A stretch of DNA of 64,000 nucleotides from Fragilariopsis cylindrus CCMP1102. Taxonomy: Eukaryota > Bacillariophyta > Bacillariophyceae > Bacillariales > Bacillariaceae. Below the pieces are notes generated by a model that worked only from the letters and a program-made list of their open reading frames with translations, searched no databases and had not been told where the DNA came from. The position numbers and the translations under genes were made by a program. Every line of letters begins with the position of its first letter. Positions within the stretch are counted from its first letter, which is position 1. The stretch spans positions 50,572-114,571 of the forward strand of contig FMBT01000430.1 of the NCBI GenBank assembly GCA_900095095.1, read 5' to 3'. Positions 44,367 through 57,206 of this stretch are shown here, one piece after another.

Positions 44367-47300
44367 TTAAGAGGTACTGGTACTGCTACCGGTACCAGTC
44401 TGTGATACAGTAGGCGATACAGTAGGCGATAAAGTAGGCGATCCAGTAGGCGATCCAGTAGGCGATCCAGTAGGCGATCCAGTCGGTACTGATGTAGGGA
44501 ATTCAGTAGGGAATTCAGTAGGGAATATAGTAGGTTCTGTTGTTGGTACTGTTGTCGGTACTGATGTAGGGGATTCAGTAGGGGATTCAGTAGGTTCTGC
44601 TGTCGGTGCTGTTGTTGGTAATGTTGTTGGTGCTGTTGTTGGTACTGATGTAGGGGATTCAGTAGGGGATTCAGTAGGGGATTCAGTAGGGGATTCAGTA
44701 GGGGATTCAGTAGGGAATTCAGTAGGGGATTCAGTAGGGAATTCAGTAGGGAATATAGTAGGTTCTGTCGTCGGTACTGTTGTCGGTACTGTTGTTGGTA
44801 CTGATGTAGGGGATTCAGTAGGGGATTCAGTAGGTTCTGCTGTCGGTACTGTTGTTGGTAATGTTGTTGGTAATGTTGTTGGTACTGATGTAGGGGATTC
44901 AGTAGGGGATTCAGTAGGGGATTCAGTAGGGGATTCAGTAGGGGATTCAGTAGGGGATTCAGTAGGGGATTCAGTAGGGGATTCAGTAGGGAATTCAGTA
45001 GGGAATATATTAGGGAATTCAGTAGGGAATATAGTAGGTTCTGTCGTCGGTGCTGTTGTCGGTACTGTTGTTGGTACTGATGTAGGGGATTCAGTAGGGG
45101 ATTCAGTAGGGAATTCAGTAGGTTCTGCTGTCGGTACTGTTGTTGGTACTGTTGTTGGTAATGTTGTTGGTACTGATGTAGGGGATTCAGTAGGGGATTC
45201 AGTAGGGAATATAGTAGGTTCTGTCGTCGGTACTGTTGTCGGTACTGTTGTTGGTACTGATGTAGGGAACTCAGTAGGGAATTCAGTAGGGAATTCAGTA
45301 GGGAATATAGTAGGTTCTGTCGTCGGTACTGTTGTCGGTACTGATGTAGGGAACTCAGTAGGGAATTCAGTAGGGAATATAGTAGTTGCATCACCAGTTG
45401 CACCTCCAGACCCAGCAACACTGTCGAAAGAGGTAGGTGATGTAGTTGGAGGTGATGTAGTTGGAGAAAAAGTAGGAGTGGCAGTAGGAGAAGAGCTGGG
45501 TACACCACTAGGTGCACTGGTTGCACCACCAGTTGCACCTCCAGTTGCACCTCCAGATCCAGCAACACTGTCGAAAGAGGTAGGTGATGTAGTTGAAGCG
45601 CCAATAGGAGTGGCAGTAGGAGCAGAACTAGGTACAACACTCGGTGATTGACTAGGCTTAATGCTCGGATGATGAGATTTTGGACTTTTGGTTCTTGGGA
45701 CAGTACTCGGTTTGTTACTTGGATCCTGACTAGGAGCAGAACTAGGTACAACACTCGGTGATTGACTAGGCTTAATGCTCGGATGACGAGATTTTGAACC
45801 TTTGGTTGGAGCATAACTAGGTGCAACACTCGGTGATTGACTAGGCTTAATGCTCGGATGACGAGATTTTGAACCTTTGGTTGGAGCATAACTAGGTGCA
45901 ACACTCGGTGATTGACTAGGCTTAATGCTCGGATGACGAGATTTTGAAACTTTGGTTGGAGCATAACTAGGTCCAACACTCGGTGATTGACTAGGCTTAA
46001 TGCTCGGATGATGAGATTTTGGACTTTTGGTTCTTGGGACAGGTGCAGGACTTGGAATTGGACTTGGAACAACACTTGGTGCAGAACTTGGCACAAGACT
46101 TGGAATTGAACTAGGAATCTCACTCGGGATGGAACTTGGTTCAGAACTTGGTGCGCCACTCGGATCTATACTAGGAGAAGAGCTGGGTACACCACTTGGT
46201 GTAAGACTTGGAATTGAACTTGGATCAGCACTCGGGATGAAACTTGGTACAGAACTTGGTGCGCCACTTGGATCTAAACTAGGAGAAGAGCTTGGTACAA
46301 CACTTGGTGTAAGACTTGGAATTGAACTTAGACTAGCACTCGGGATGAAACTTGGTGCAGAACTTTGACCGCCACTTGGAATGGAACTTGGACCAGCACT
46401 TGGTGCAGAACTTGGCACAAAACTAGGCAAACCACTAGGAATCTCACTCGGGATGGAACTTGGTCCAGAACTTGGTGCACCACTCGGATCTAAACTACGA
46501 GAAGAGCTTGGTACAATACTTGCACTTGGAATGGAACTTTGACGAGCACTTGGTGCAGAACTTGGCACAAAACTAGGCAAACCACTTGGATTGTCACTCA
46601 AGATGGAACTTGGTGCGATAGTTGGTGATGTGCTAGGACTTGAAGATGGACTCGATGATGGTGTAGAGGTGGGAGTTGCTGTTGGTAGATCAGTTTTTTT
46701 ACACTTCCTTTTGCATGTTGCTGGACAAAAGAACTTAAGTTTGATTTTGGTACCAGGTTGTTCCTTTCTACATCTCTTAACGGGTTTTAGTGCAACGTAT
46801 GCATCACATGTCCTTTTGGTATCGCCACCATAACCAAAGTCGGCAGAATCTTGACACTTACCCCGATCAGTAGGAGAAGCAGTTGGAGTTACATCAAATG
46901 AACCCGTATTTTTGCATCTCTTCTTGCATGTTGCGGGACAAAAAAATTTAACTTTCTTTCCACCAGATCCAGGTTGTATCTTTTTACATCTCTTGACAGG
47001 TTTGAATGCAGCATATGAATCACATGTTCTTGATGGATCGTCTTTAAATCTAAAGTCAAGATCATTTGAACACTCAATGGCGGGTACAGCACTAGGAGCA
47101 GAAGTAACCTCGTCGCGTGGCTTCTTGCATTTCGCCTTACATGTACCAGGACAAAATTTTCTTACTTTCTTTCCACCAGATTCAGGTTGTATCTTTTTAC
47201 ATCTCTTGATGGGTTTGAATGCAACGTATGAATCACATGTTCTTGACAAATCGCCTTCGAATCTAAAGTCAAGATCATTTGAACAGTCAATGGTGGGAAT

Positions 47301-47481
47301 AGGACTAGGCAATGAACTTCGACCAACACTGGACAATGATAAGCAATCCGTCGCAGACACTTCAGTGTTTTCATCACATTTAATTTTAACCCCCCCCGTC
47401 AAAATAGCTCGCTGGATTAACACTAGCAGTAACAAGGACGGGAGCAAGTAAGGCGCAGATGCACGCAGGAGAAAACTTCAT
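44367..47481 (-). CDS. Secreted ShK-like domain / Ser-Pro-Thr repeat protein, one-base frameshift near the 5' end
   Basis: Long extracellular-type protein of a kind common in diatoms; specific role unknown. The best start is the ATG at 47481: MKFSPACICALLAPVLVTAS is a clean signal peptide, but that frame ends within a G8 run (47390-47397, minus strand). One base fewer there joins it to the 1026-codon main frame (44367-47447). The main frame has three six-cysteine domains, each CSNDLDFRF...SRTCDSY...KRCKKIQ...FCPxTCKxxCK, resembling ShK folds (CPxTC). Then come Ser-Pro repeats (PSSxPSxxPS), KSxHPSIKPSQSPS modules and a long Thr-Pro array (FPTESPTESP, PTTVPTTEPT), ending GTGSSTSTS. The tail suits O-glycosylation. 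The shift may be a sequencing error or an early inactivation. Confidence 0.8.
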
Positions 47482-48039
47482 TATGACAAATAATGACTTA
47501 TTTGCTGTGAGTTGTAATGTAAAATAATAGAAACAAAAAATTGAAATAGGGGAAGAATTGAATATAACAAGAATGTGAGTAAAATTATACTGGTTCATAG
47601 CACCGGTTCATAATGGTACCTGATTGATATCTAATTGTATGTACGATACACAGTAAACATTTTAAGCAAGTGCAAGGTATGTGTATGTAATACATTAACA
47701 TTATCATTACTGTATAACTGCTCATCGTTGACGTATGCAAGTATTGATGTTAATCTAAATACAATAGCAGCTACTATATATTCAACACAATTTAATGTGG
47801 TACTTACATCTTCCAATGATATTGATGTGATCAATTGAAGGTAAAAAAAATTGAAGGTCTGTATTGTTGTCTGTTCTCTTTTCTTTTTCCTTTTGTACTT
47901 GAACGAAATGTAAATTATGAGATCAGTGTTGTAGCAGTCGAACTTATTTCAATGAGTGTGTGTTTTGTGTCTGTGCATTATTTGGTGCTAACAAGCACAC
48001 AAACGGTTTGAATGTAGTAATTCGGTCGAGTCATCTGTA
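47482..48039. other. Upstream region of the ShK-like gene
   Basis: No gene supported. Presumed promoter. Confidence 0.4.
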
Positions 48040-48760
48040 TCATTCTCGCAATAATCCTAGAAGAAAAAGATGAGATTCATTTACGACTGGTGTAGAACTG
48101 AACTGCGAACTGAACTGAACTGCGAATCGAATCGAATCGAACCGAACTGAACCGAATCTATCATTCTCGCAATAACACTAGAAGAAAAAGATGAGATTCA
48201 TTTACGACTGGTGTAGAACTGAACTGCGAACTGAACTGAACTGCGAATCGAATCGAATCGAACCGAACTGAACCGAATCTATCATTCTCGCAATAACACT
48301 AGAAGAAAAAGATGAGATTCTTTTACGACTGGTGTAGAACTGAACTGCGAACTGAACTGAACTGCGAATCGAATCGAATCGAACCGAACCGAACCGAACC
48401 GAACCGAACCGAACCGAACCTATCATTCTCGCAATAACACTAGAAGAAAAAGATGAGATTCATTTACGACTGTTGTCGAACTGAACTGCGAACTGAACTG
48501 AATAGCGAATCGAACCGAATCTATCATTCTCGCAATAACCTAGAAGAAAAAGATGAGATGCATCTACGACTGGTGTCGAACTGAACTGCGAACTGAACTG
48601 AACTGAACTGAACTGCGATCCGAACTGAACTGTGAACCGAACTGGACTGCGAACCAGTATGGACTTCGAACCGAATCTTATATTTCACCGAACTGAATCT
48701 CATATTTTCAACCGAACCGAACTGGACTGCGAACCGAACTTAAAAGAGAAGCCCTGTTCG
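48040..48760 (+). repeat. Satellite with about 121-bp units built on GAACT/GAATC/GAACC pentamers
   Basis: Units begin TCATTCTCGCAATAA at 48040, 48161, 48282, 48423 and 48524 (spacing 121, 121, 141, 101). Each has a constant part (AGAAGAAAAAGATGAGATTC) and a variable pentamer run; length changes come from pentamer number (eight GAACC in unit 3). Minus-strand ORFs rich in VRFGS are artefacts of this. Confidence 0.9.
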
Positions 48761-51674
48761 CTAATCTATGGCGCATTCCATGCTGGTCGTTCTTCCAGGG
48801 GCAAATAACACGGAATTCACACGCATCAACATCATCTGTGACTGAGCTGCGCGATGATACATAAATGTTTCAACTTATCACTGTACGTACTTTTACGTAA
48901 GACTGTACAGGAAAACACAGGTCAACTACTAGTTTCGGGGCAATACATCACTAGGGGGGGTATTTTTAAATGAACTAAATTTTCAAATGCCTAAAAGTCG
49001 AATACAGTAGTATACTGTATTATAATTAACAATCCCCCAAATTAGCATAGAGGGGACAAAATAATTCCGTACCAAAAACTCTTGTTAGTGGCTACAGTTG
49101 AGTCATCTCCAAATACACAGTAATCACTGTATATAATATTAGTAAAAGATAAGAATGTCTCAAAATTTATACAATAATCACTGTATTCAAAGATTAGAAT
49201 TGTCTCCAAATATACAGTATTCACTGTTGTTCTCTTCGACAGTGCCAGCAACAGTAACGGTAGGATATAATATTTTAAGATTCGAATATTGTTCCACAAA
49301 ACCAACAAATTAAGAATTTAAATTTTCAATGCAAATCGTTGATTGGATCTCGCAATAACGTGGTCGGTGTACATCGATGACATGTTACGTGCATGATCAA
49401 GGTGTGATACCGGTATGTGTTGAACAATTAATTTCAACCATATGATATTATGAACCATCATGCATCGTCGGTCATCTAAATTGAACTCTTTTTTACATTG
49501 GACGAATATTTCATATACTGTAAATGTGATAATTTGATTCTTTAATCCACATGATGTTCAATTTTTGTATTGCTTTTCCTTCTATCGATGATATAGCATT
49601 TTGATATGGATCATAATATAATACAATTCGACCCAATTTTACTATTATTATTATTATTAGAACGATTCATCAATGAGTCGGTACAATGGCACTGACTGCC
49701 AGATGCGTCTCGCTGTGTGTCATTAATTGTAAATGATTTATTCGGTCCGTTCTTCTTCCTCAAAATAGAACGGATCATGTATCGTAAATTTCACTCCGAT
49801 AATAGTAATCATCATTGAAATCATCATTATAATAATATGATGGTAGTAGTATACAATTGTTTTTATCTGATAAATAATAATTAAGAAACTCCGTTGTAAA
49901 TGTAATGATGTTTTTTTCCAAAATCTTATCTCTTTTGATCAAATCATACTATGACCTTGTTCTCATTATTGTTCTCATTATTATTGTTCTCATCATTATT
50001 GTTGTTCTCATTATTGTTGTTACTCATCATTATTCTCATCACTCGTCCTAATCATCCGTCGTCCTAATCATCATCATCGTTCTCATCGTTATAATATAAT
50101 CGTCATGAGATACTCACGATCTTTTTTGTTGCTAACATTTATTTCAATGATTGTATTATATTATAAAACCATCATAATGCATCAGTATAATTATAATTAT
50201 TCTTGGAAATATGCATGTTTGATACCGTGAACAATATGATAGTAATAGTAATAGAAATGATGTGACTATAGCAATATATAAAACCGTTGAGAAAACATTT
50301 ATTATAAGTGGACGATATCGATCGATCGATCGATTCGCGACGAATATAATATAAGAAGAAGCATCATGAATCAGTAATTTTTATCTACATTTATTCCTGT
50401 TGATCGAGTGGTGTACATATTGTACCTTTCATCATACTTTTGTCGCCCGTCGTAACGTCCTGCTATTATTATTACTCCTCGTATGCTAGTATTGCTGTTT
50501 GCTCGTTTTCGGTTTCGTATAGAGTGATTGATGTTGCTGCTACTTTCACTCCACTTTCAATCTATGAAATAAATTCAATTTAAGAAATAATAATATAAGG
50601 CCGACTATCAATTAAAAAGAAAGAAAGAAATAGGTAGTGCATTCAATTTCAATTTTAATTTTGATTTAGAACATAAGTCAAAGACAAAGTCAGTATTATA
50701 TCATGGTGGCGTGGCAACGTAGGAAAACGACTTGCTTGATCTTTCGTCTCTGCGAAAAATAATAATATAATATTCGTTTTAGTACTGTACACCATGGCAC
50801 AAAACTAGGCAAGGTAATAATTTTAATAACGAGGTGTGCCACATACAGCGCGTTTTCGATTTTCGCGATGAGAAGAAACATCAAAAAATCGATGAAAATT
50901 CTGCCGAAAAACATCAAATAATATTCGCAACCATGAAGACCAGTTTTTCAGTCAAAATAATCAACCGTAAGGGTGCTAGAATTGTTGAAAATAAGCCAGT
51001 TTCCGCAGGGTAGAGAAATTTAGGTTAGTGGAGGGGTATGGTGGTCAAGTGGATTAACGGTAATACCAATTCAAAAGAAGAACAAAATCAACCGTTAGGG
51101 AGATCGACTCCCGAGATTTTTCTAGTGAAAATAAAAGGCGTACCACTACCACTACTAACATCTGCACTACTTGTACCAGGTAATACTACACTGCATGTAC
51201 AATTTAGGACTTATATATTTCCTCCTTCGATTCGATTCTTTGTGTGTGTGTGTTTCTGTGTGTGTGCGTACGTGGGGGGGGGGGGGGGTGCTTGTATGTA
51301 TGTACGATATATTACATACTATACTACAATGTATTTACCTACTATGTCTGGCGTGAAAAGGATGTTCTTTATAACATTTTACTTGATCTTATCTTATCTT
51401 AACTTCAATCACTCACTCACTCACTCACTCACTAAATATAACTAAACAAAACTAAACCGTACATCCGATTGATTTGATTATTCTCGGAATTGTTTTTGTT
51501 CTACTTCTACTTCTTCTTCTTCTTGTCAGACATACTATTTGATGGACAATACTATACAACTGATACTGACCATATTCATTGATGAACGAAAAAGGGATAT
51601 AACATTAAACACTGTCTTATTCGTTCATCTTTCTTTTTTCTTTTCTTTCCATTCACATATAAAATGTATAGTTC
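48761..51674. other. Long gene-free AT-rich region
   Basis: No gene supported in about 2.9 kb. Contains TTATTGTTCTCA-type repeats (49960-50085), a GATC run near 50318-50331, a G15 run at 51274-51288 inside a GT-rich stretch, and CACTCACTCACT near 51410-51430. Small frames here lack any conserved pattern. Confidence 0.5.
51274..51288 (+). repeat. Poly-G tract (G15)
   Basis: Fifteen G adjoining a (GT)n run. Confidence 0.9.
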
Positions 51675-52781
51675 TTAAACATTACCAGGACTATCCACCT
51701 TCGGTACTGCAGGATCATCATGACCATAGTCAGGATTATTTTGTTGATCACGTTGTACACCACTTTGATAGACACGATCTTCATAAAATGGTACAATTGA
51801 AAATGGTACCATTACGGAACAAATAGCCCATAATACTGTTGCACTAATTGCCATTTTACTACCTAAACTTAATGTACATGACACGCTTTCTAATACACTT
51901 TGGTATTCATCAATAAATGTTTGATTATTTTGCTGGTCTGGACTAACAAAATAGGATTTAAAGAAACCTTCAGAACATACATTTGAATTAAACATAATTA
52001 AACTTAAACCTTGAAATAATGTTGCTATCATAAAGTAACATGCAATACCTTTTAATCGATTCTGATCCATTCTACATATACAAGAACATGTTAATGAAAA
52101 CCATCCTGCACCACCAAATACATAACTGCAATACAAAAATTTGTATGGGTTTGTGGAAAAGAGGATTAAAAAACGTGAAACAAAACAAAAAAAGTCAGTT
52201 AGTATTTACTGTTCTTTGTCGTAGTATGCGTTGATGTAGTCGCAGTGAATCATATAATACAACTTAATATATACGTACCCAATAATAGAAAACCATTTTG
52301 ATGCATTAAATGCAGAATCAAATTCAGGTGTAACAAATCCCCATGGTGTTAATTGTGTATACGTGAAACAAACTTCTTTATCAACAGGGATTGTTGCTTG
52401 CCAGTATGAAAAACCAATACCATGATCTTGTAATAGACTAGAACAAATTTCTGTACTCATATTACTACTACCAGCATCGCTACCGTCATCAGATCCATAT
52501 CCTAAATCATTGCATGCCTTAGTATAATCAGATGTAGTAGTGCCGTCCGTTCCTGTAATCGTATATTCTGGTGTCAATGTCACATATCTTGCAATGAAAT
52601 CACAATATGCATAACTGTATATACCACAAATGAATGCGGCAGTTGCAACTAAACCTAATAAGTTGAAACAACATACACCTTGCGCACGTTTTTTACGATC
52701 AATATCAGATAATTCCGCTGGTGGACCATCTAAATTAATAGTATCAGAAACTGGTACCGCACCTGCGTTATTTGCCGACAT
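51675..52781 (-). CDS. Four-TM membrane protein of unknown function, two exons
   Basis: Exon 1 is 52781-52279, the intron 52278-52126 (donor GTACGT, acceptor TGCAG) and exon 2 52125-51675; the split Gly codon (phase 2) restores the frame, giving 317 residues. Segments in order: cytosolic head; TM1 CFNLLGLVATAAFICGIYSY; an extracellular Cys-bearing loop (YTKACNDLGYG, MSTEICSSLLQDHG, EVCFTY); TM2 FSIIGYVFGGAGWFSLTCS, which spans the splice junction; TM3 GIACYFMIATLFQGLSLIMF; a second loop with NVCSEGFF and VSCTLSLG; TM4 MAISATVLWAICSVMVPFSI; and a hydrophilic tail. The layout is tetraspan/claudin-like, but no signature confirms membership. The splice model is strong because it completes TM2. 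Confidence 0.75.
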
Positions 52782-54519
52782 TGTTTATCTACAGTACTAG
52801 TATATCGTTTTGATAGTATTGACGAATACTTCTTTGTGAATGTGAATGTGTGTGTGTGAGTAGTGTATGTGTGATAACTAACGTCTCCGTTCGGGTGTGA
52901 CTGCTATCTTTGCTTTTGAATGTACAGTAATGGCTGTTAGTTCTTGAAAGGCAACGCTTGTTTTTGTCCTTCTGCTCTGCTCTTGTGTTCTCCTCTTTTT
53001 TCGGTGAAACAATCAATATCCTCTTTCAATGGTACACAATCTCAGCGGAGCTTTTCGATCTTCTGTTTTTATTTCACATCAACATATGGATCATTTTCCT
53101 CGGGTTCTGTTCGAATACTTCTTCGCCATAAAATATCGCGCGACGTCGCACTCCTCTACTAACTAGTATTACGGTGCGAACCAAAAAAGATCGCAATCTT
53201 AGATTTTTACATCATAACTCTAACTCTAATACGGCAAAGAAAATTCGTACGAAAAACGGATTGGGTGATGTTCGTGAGATAGGGAGGGTATTTTATCAGA
53301 AAAAGGAAAAAGACGATATTATTATTGTTGACTGACGTTGATGCTGAAGCTAGAGGCAAAAAAAGAATGGACGCATCATTTATCATCAGAAGTAATTCGA
53401 CGAACAGGAGTATTACGTCAACCTGACTACAATATTACTTCGAATTATGGCAATGATAACGTCGGTGGCGTCAACAACAACAGCAACAACAGCAACCGCA
53501 ACCGCAACGACGAAATGGCATCTGCTACATGTTTATCAATTGGATCTGACCAACTAAAAATCATGATTCCATTTTCATCGTTGTCGTCGAGATGTCGTCA
53601 TTCTTCTTCTTCTTGTTTCTTAAGTATTTCTGGTATTAATACTTATAAAGGAGGTGGCAGTATTAATATCAGGAGTAGCAGCAGCAGTACTACTACATCG
53701 GATTCGACGGTTCCATGCTGCTCCACGTACTAGCTAGAGCATTAATGACAAATCGAGAATCCTTACGTATCCAATACTACAAGTATTAATACATATCTAT
53801 TATTGGCACAGGATCGAATGGTATAACAACGGTCGGTCGCATTTTAAAAAGAATATAGAATCATCGCCAGCGCGTACAGTATGAAACTTTCTTCTGTTTG
53901 TAATGCATTTTCTAGATCATTCTGTATATCTAGTTTTCTTCAATCGAAGTGGACGCGATTCGATTCATTGTCAATTCTTTCTGATTGATTGGATTGGATT
54001 GGATTTGATTTGATTTGATTTGATTAGAATTGATTCGATATGAATCTTCGATTCGATTTGATTCGACGCGAAACCTCAATCACACTTCAGAATGAATGAT
54101 CAATTGAATCATGCAATCACATCAATCGAATAATCAAAGCTAAATGGCACTGTACGAAACACAATCAACTAACTGGTAGGGTCTGCTCTGTCATAAGGGG
54201 GGGGGGGTAGGGGGTATTGGAATAATGAAAGAGATGGGAGACGGAGACGGAGAGAGATCAATACGACAAAAACAAATTATCGCGCAACTTAGTCTTCCCT
54301 CCGGAGCCTGCCTTACCAACCGTCCATGCCATTTACTAGCTAGCATAGTAATAGTAAAAGTAATTTTACCGATGAAAATATTAAGACTACGGCAAAGAGG
54401 CATGATGGATTGCTGTATCTTGAACTATTTACTTCTTTTAATTTGGTTTCTCTACCTTAGTACATGCATATAAATCATCATCAACAGAAAAGAAATACCC
54501 GAAATCACTACTATTATTA
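52782..54519. other. Intergenic region with low-complexity ORF
   Basis: A 131-codon plus-strand frame (53338-53733) is Ser/Asn-rich with no domain; it might be a small gene but is not convincing. TTGGA/TTTGA pentamer-like runs lie near 53985-54025 and a G11 run at 54197-54207. Confidence 0.4.
54197..54207 (+). repeat. Poly-G tract (G11)
   Basis: Eleven G followed by TAGGGGGTATT. Confidence 0.9.
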
Positions 54520-56385
54520 TTATCCGTTATTTTTTATTAATATCGTCATCACTACTTCAATATAAACCACAATCACCACAACTACTCCACTATTATTATA
54601 CCGTTTCTTTTTTTGTCCAACTTGTTGTCCTTCAAATAATGAAGATAATTTTGCTATTGTTGGTTCTACCTGTTGTTGTTTTTGTTGTTTCTTTAACATT
54701 CTTTTATGAAAACCAAGAAATGCATGATATATTTTAAATTGTATTTCATCTTCTGAATGTATCACTAACCACCATTTTTTTTCTGTGATCCATGATAAGA
54801 ATCGTCCACAACTATTTAATATTTCATTTAATATTTCAATTTCGATTTCTTTACGTCGTATTAATGATGTATTTGGATTAACAGAATGTTCATGTATATG
54901 CAATTCAATTAAATTTTGAAATCTGACATTCCCAGGATGAAAATTCATTGTTCTACCACGGCGAAAGATAACATCATTTGATAATGGACATTCTACAATA
55001 ACAATATTATTATTCGTATTTGTATCTGTATGATTGTTGATTTGTTTTTCTTCTTCGTATTCTACATGTGTACGCAAATTAATCCATTGTTTGAAATAAA
55101 TTGATTTAATATTCCCTGTATCAGTTGCTGGAAGTTGTTCAATAGGGATACCTAAAATAGAGGTATGGAGGTATGGATTTTAAACGAAACAAAAAAACAT
55201 TTTTATGAAGATGAAGAAGAAGAAAGAAGAAAGATGAAAGTGAGCACAAAATCATGCATGCATAGTCCCATGCGGTGGATCGTCTACAATCATTGCATTG
55301 TATTGTATTAATTTCTCCTGATTTGTTCCCATCTCCATAAACATAACTCTCTCATATGTGGTGGATCGTGTACAATCATTGCACTGTATTTAATTTGTCC
55401 CTTTGTTTTGCCCTTTTGCTCTCGAAACATCTTATTAAGTAGTACTTACCAAATTGTTGTAACTTATAACGTATTTCAATCGGATTACCTAGATGAAATC
55501 TTATACGTGTTGCCAATTCTCTAAATGCAGTACCATATACGGATGTTAATAATTTAAATACATGTGAATCAGGTAAACACCAATGTATAGCAGCAAATCT
55601 TACTGGTGTACAATTTGCTGTACGTGAAATCGTATCTAATCGTTTTTTCAAACCTTTGATATTATTGACACTTTTCGATACCGCATATAATACATTTGGA
55701 GATGGAAAATTTACACCACAACACCCTTTTGTTGTGTTTCTAAATTATTTCTATCATTATTGGATATATCAGAACCACCAACACACACAAAAAATAGATA
55801 TAACCATACTTTAGATAGAAGTTTCTGTGGTTGTTTTTCTATATTAGTCCCCTCATTTATTACCACAGCAATTATATGTCGACCACATCGATCTCTAAAT
55901 GGTAATAATTGATAGGCACCTGATTTAAAAAATGCTAATTCATCTGGATAAAATCTTCTTGCATCGTATTGGTCTCTTTAAGACACAGTCACCATAAATT
56001 TCATCTAACAAATTTAAATATTTACTAAGCGGACGACACTCTTACTGACATCAAATAATTCACTGCGTAAGAACCGTAATTTCATATCTTTTGTCAGTAA
56101 ATAGGAGGAGGAGGAGGATGAATCTGAATCTTGTTCTTGTTGTTGCTGTAGGGCTAATACTTTAATATACGCAGTTTTTTGTTCGATTGGTAATAAATTT
56201 AATTCTAGATCAAATTGATCTAATGATACTTCCAATAATATCGGTGTTCATGAATCGCCATACAGGATACACCATGTATTTCTTCTTCAATTTGATTCCG
56301 ATCATTCGAACTTAAATTTAATAAGGCACTCGAAAACATATTCAAACTGCTACCATTCTTATTTGGTGGTTGTTGGTGGTGTTGC

Positions 56386-56417
<32 letters not shown>

Positions 56418-56480
56418 GTCGCTATTATCCGTCGCATGATGGTGACTATACCGGTACGATTTTCTCTTTTTGACATGTTG
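54520..56480 (-). pseudogene. CRAL-TRIO plus DUF6824 protein, multiply frameshifted
   Basis: Reading the minus strand, the order is: Gln-rich head (KKRKSYRYSHHH), EEEIHGVSCMAIHE, then after a frame change LLEVSLDQFDLELNLLPIEQ and KDMKLRFLRSELFDVSK; a change to KYLNLLDEIYGDCVLK; a change to YDARRFYPDELAFFKSGAYQ and LLPFRDRCGR; a change to VNFPSPNVLYAVSKSVNNIK and ANCTPVRFAAIHWCLPDSH. The last parts resemble the lipid-binding CRAL-TRIO (Sec14) domain. An intact intron (55449-55152, GTAAGT/TTTAG) follows. The final exon (55151-54520) carries DUF6824: DVIFRRGRTMNFHPGNVRFQ ... GRFLSWITEKKWW. At least four frame changes in 0.9 kb, while neighbouring genes are clean, favour a pseudogene. Confidence 0.7.
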
Positions 56481-57206
56481 TTCGTCGTTTCATAATGCCT
56501 AAATATTAAGCTACAGTAGAGCAGCTGGTTGATATTAGAATTATAGTATCCTACTGGTACTGGTATTGTAGTTAGTGAGTAAGTTACGGTATACTATCTA
56601 TTCACGACGTTCAACGGCAGGACGACCACTGACTCTTCTGTCTTTTTAAGGCGGTGAGGAGTGAAGCGGCAGCTGTTAAATAACAAGTTATACTATCTAT
56701 TCACGTTCACAAATGAAATGAATGAAATGAAATAATGTTATAATATTCTTCGTTCGTCTTTTCACTTTTCTCATTTAAACAGGTATGTTTCAGCATACGG
56801 TACAGTTATATATAAATAATTGTACAACGTGCAATAACATTAACGTTACTTCTCGTTTTTTTTTTCTACTGAGGCAGCTAGTTGACTGCAGAGAGTCTCA
56901 AAATACCGTAGCTCGAGCGATTGTCGTCCTTTGAAAGTTCTTCTTGTGATCACGATTACATTCGACTTACATATTCGTTTTGCACTAACTAACTTTCAGT
57001 CTGAATGTATTGTTCGTCACTGGTTCGTCACAATATTGCATTAAATAGAGGAGAATGACTGGTAGCGAGGAAGCATATATTATGGCCCTACTGCACACGT
57101 GGCTGGATTGCTCCTATCAGCATAAGTAATATAATAATATTATATAGTATTTCATCTTCTGTTCTTCTTTGATACACCTCAAGATTACCATACAGCATTT
57201 TTTGCC
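56481..57206. other. Intergenic DNA
   Basis: No gene, RNA or clear repeat seen. Confidence 0.4.

Noticed and set aside
44363-46159. 598-codon minus-strand ORF rich in LLNPLLNSL
   Set aside because: Alternate frame of the Thr-Pro array of the ShK-like gene; the used frame has the signal peptide and cysteine domains.
48202-48426. VRFGS-repeat ORF
   Set aside because: Translation of the GAACC/GAATC satellite.
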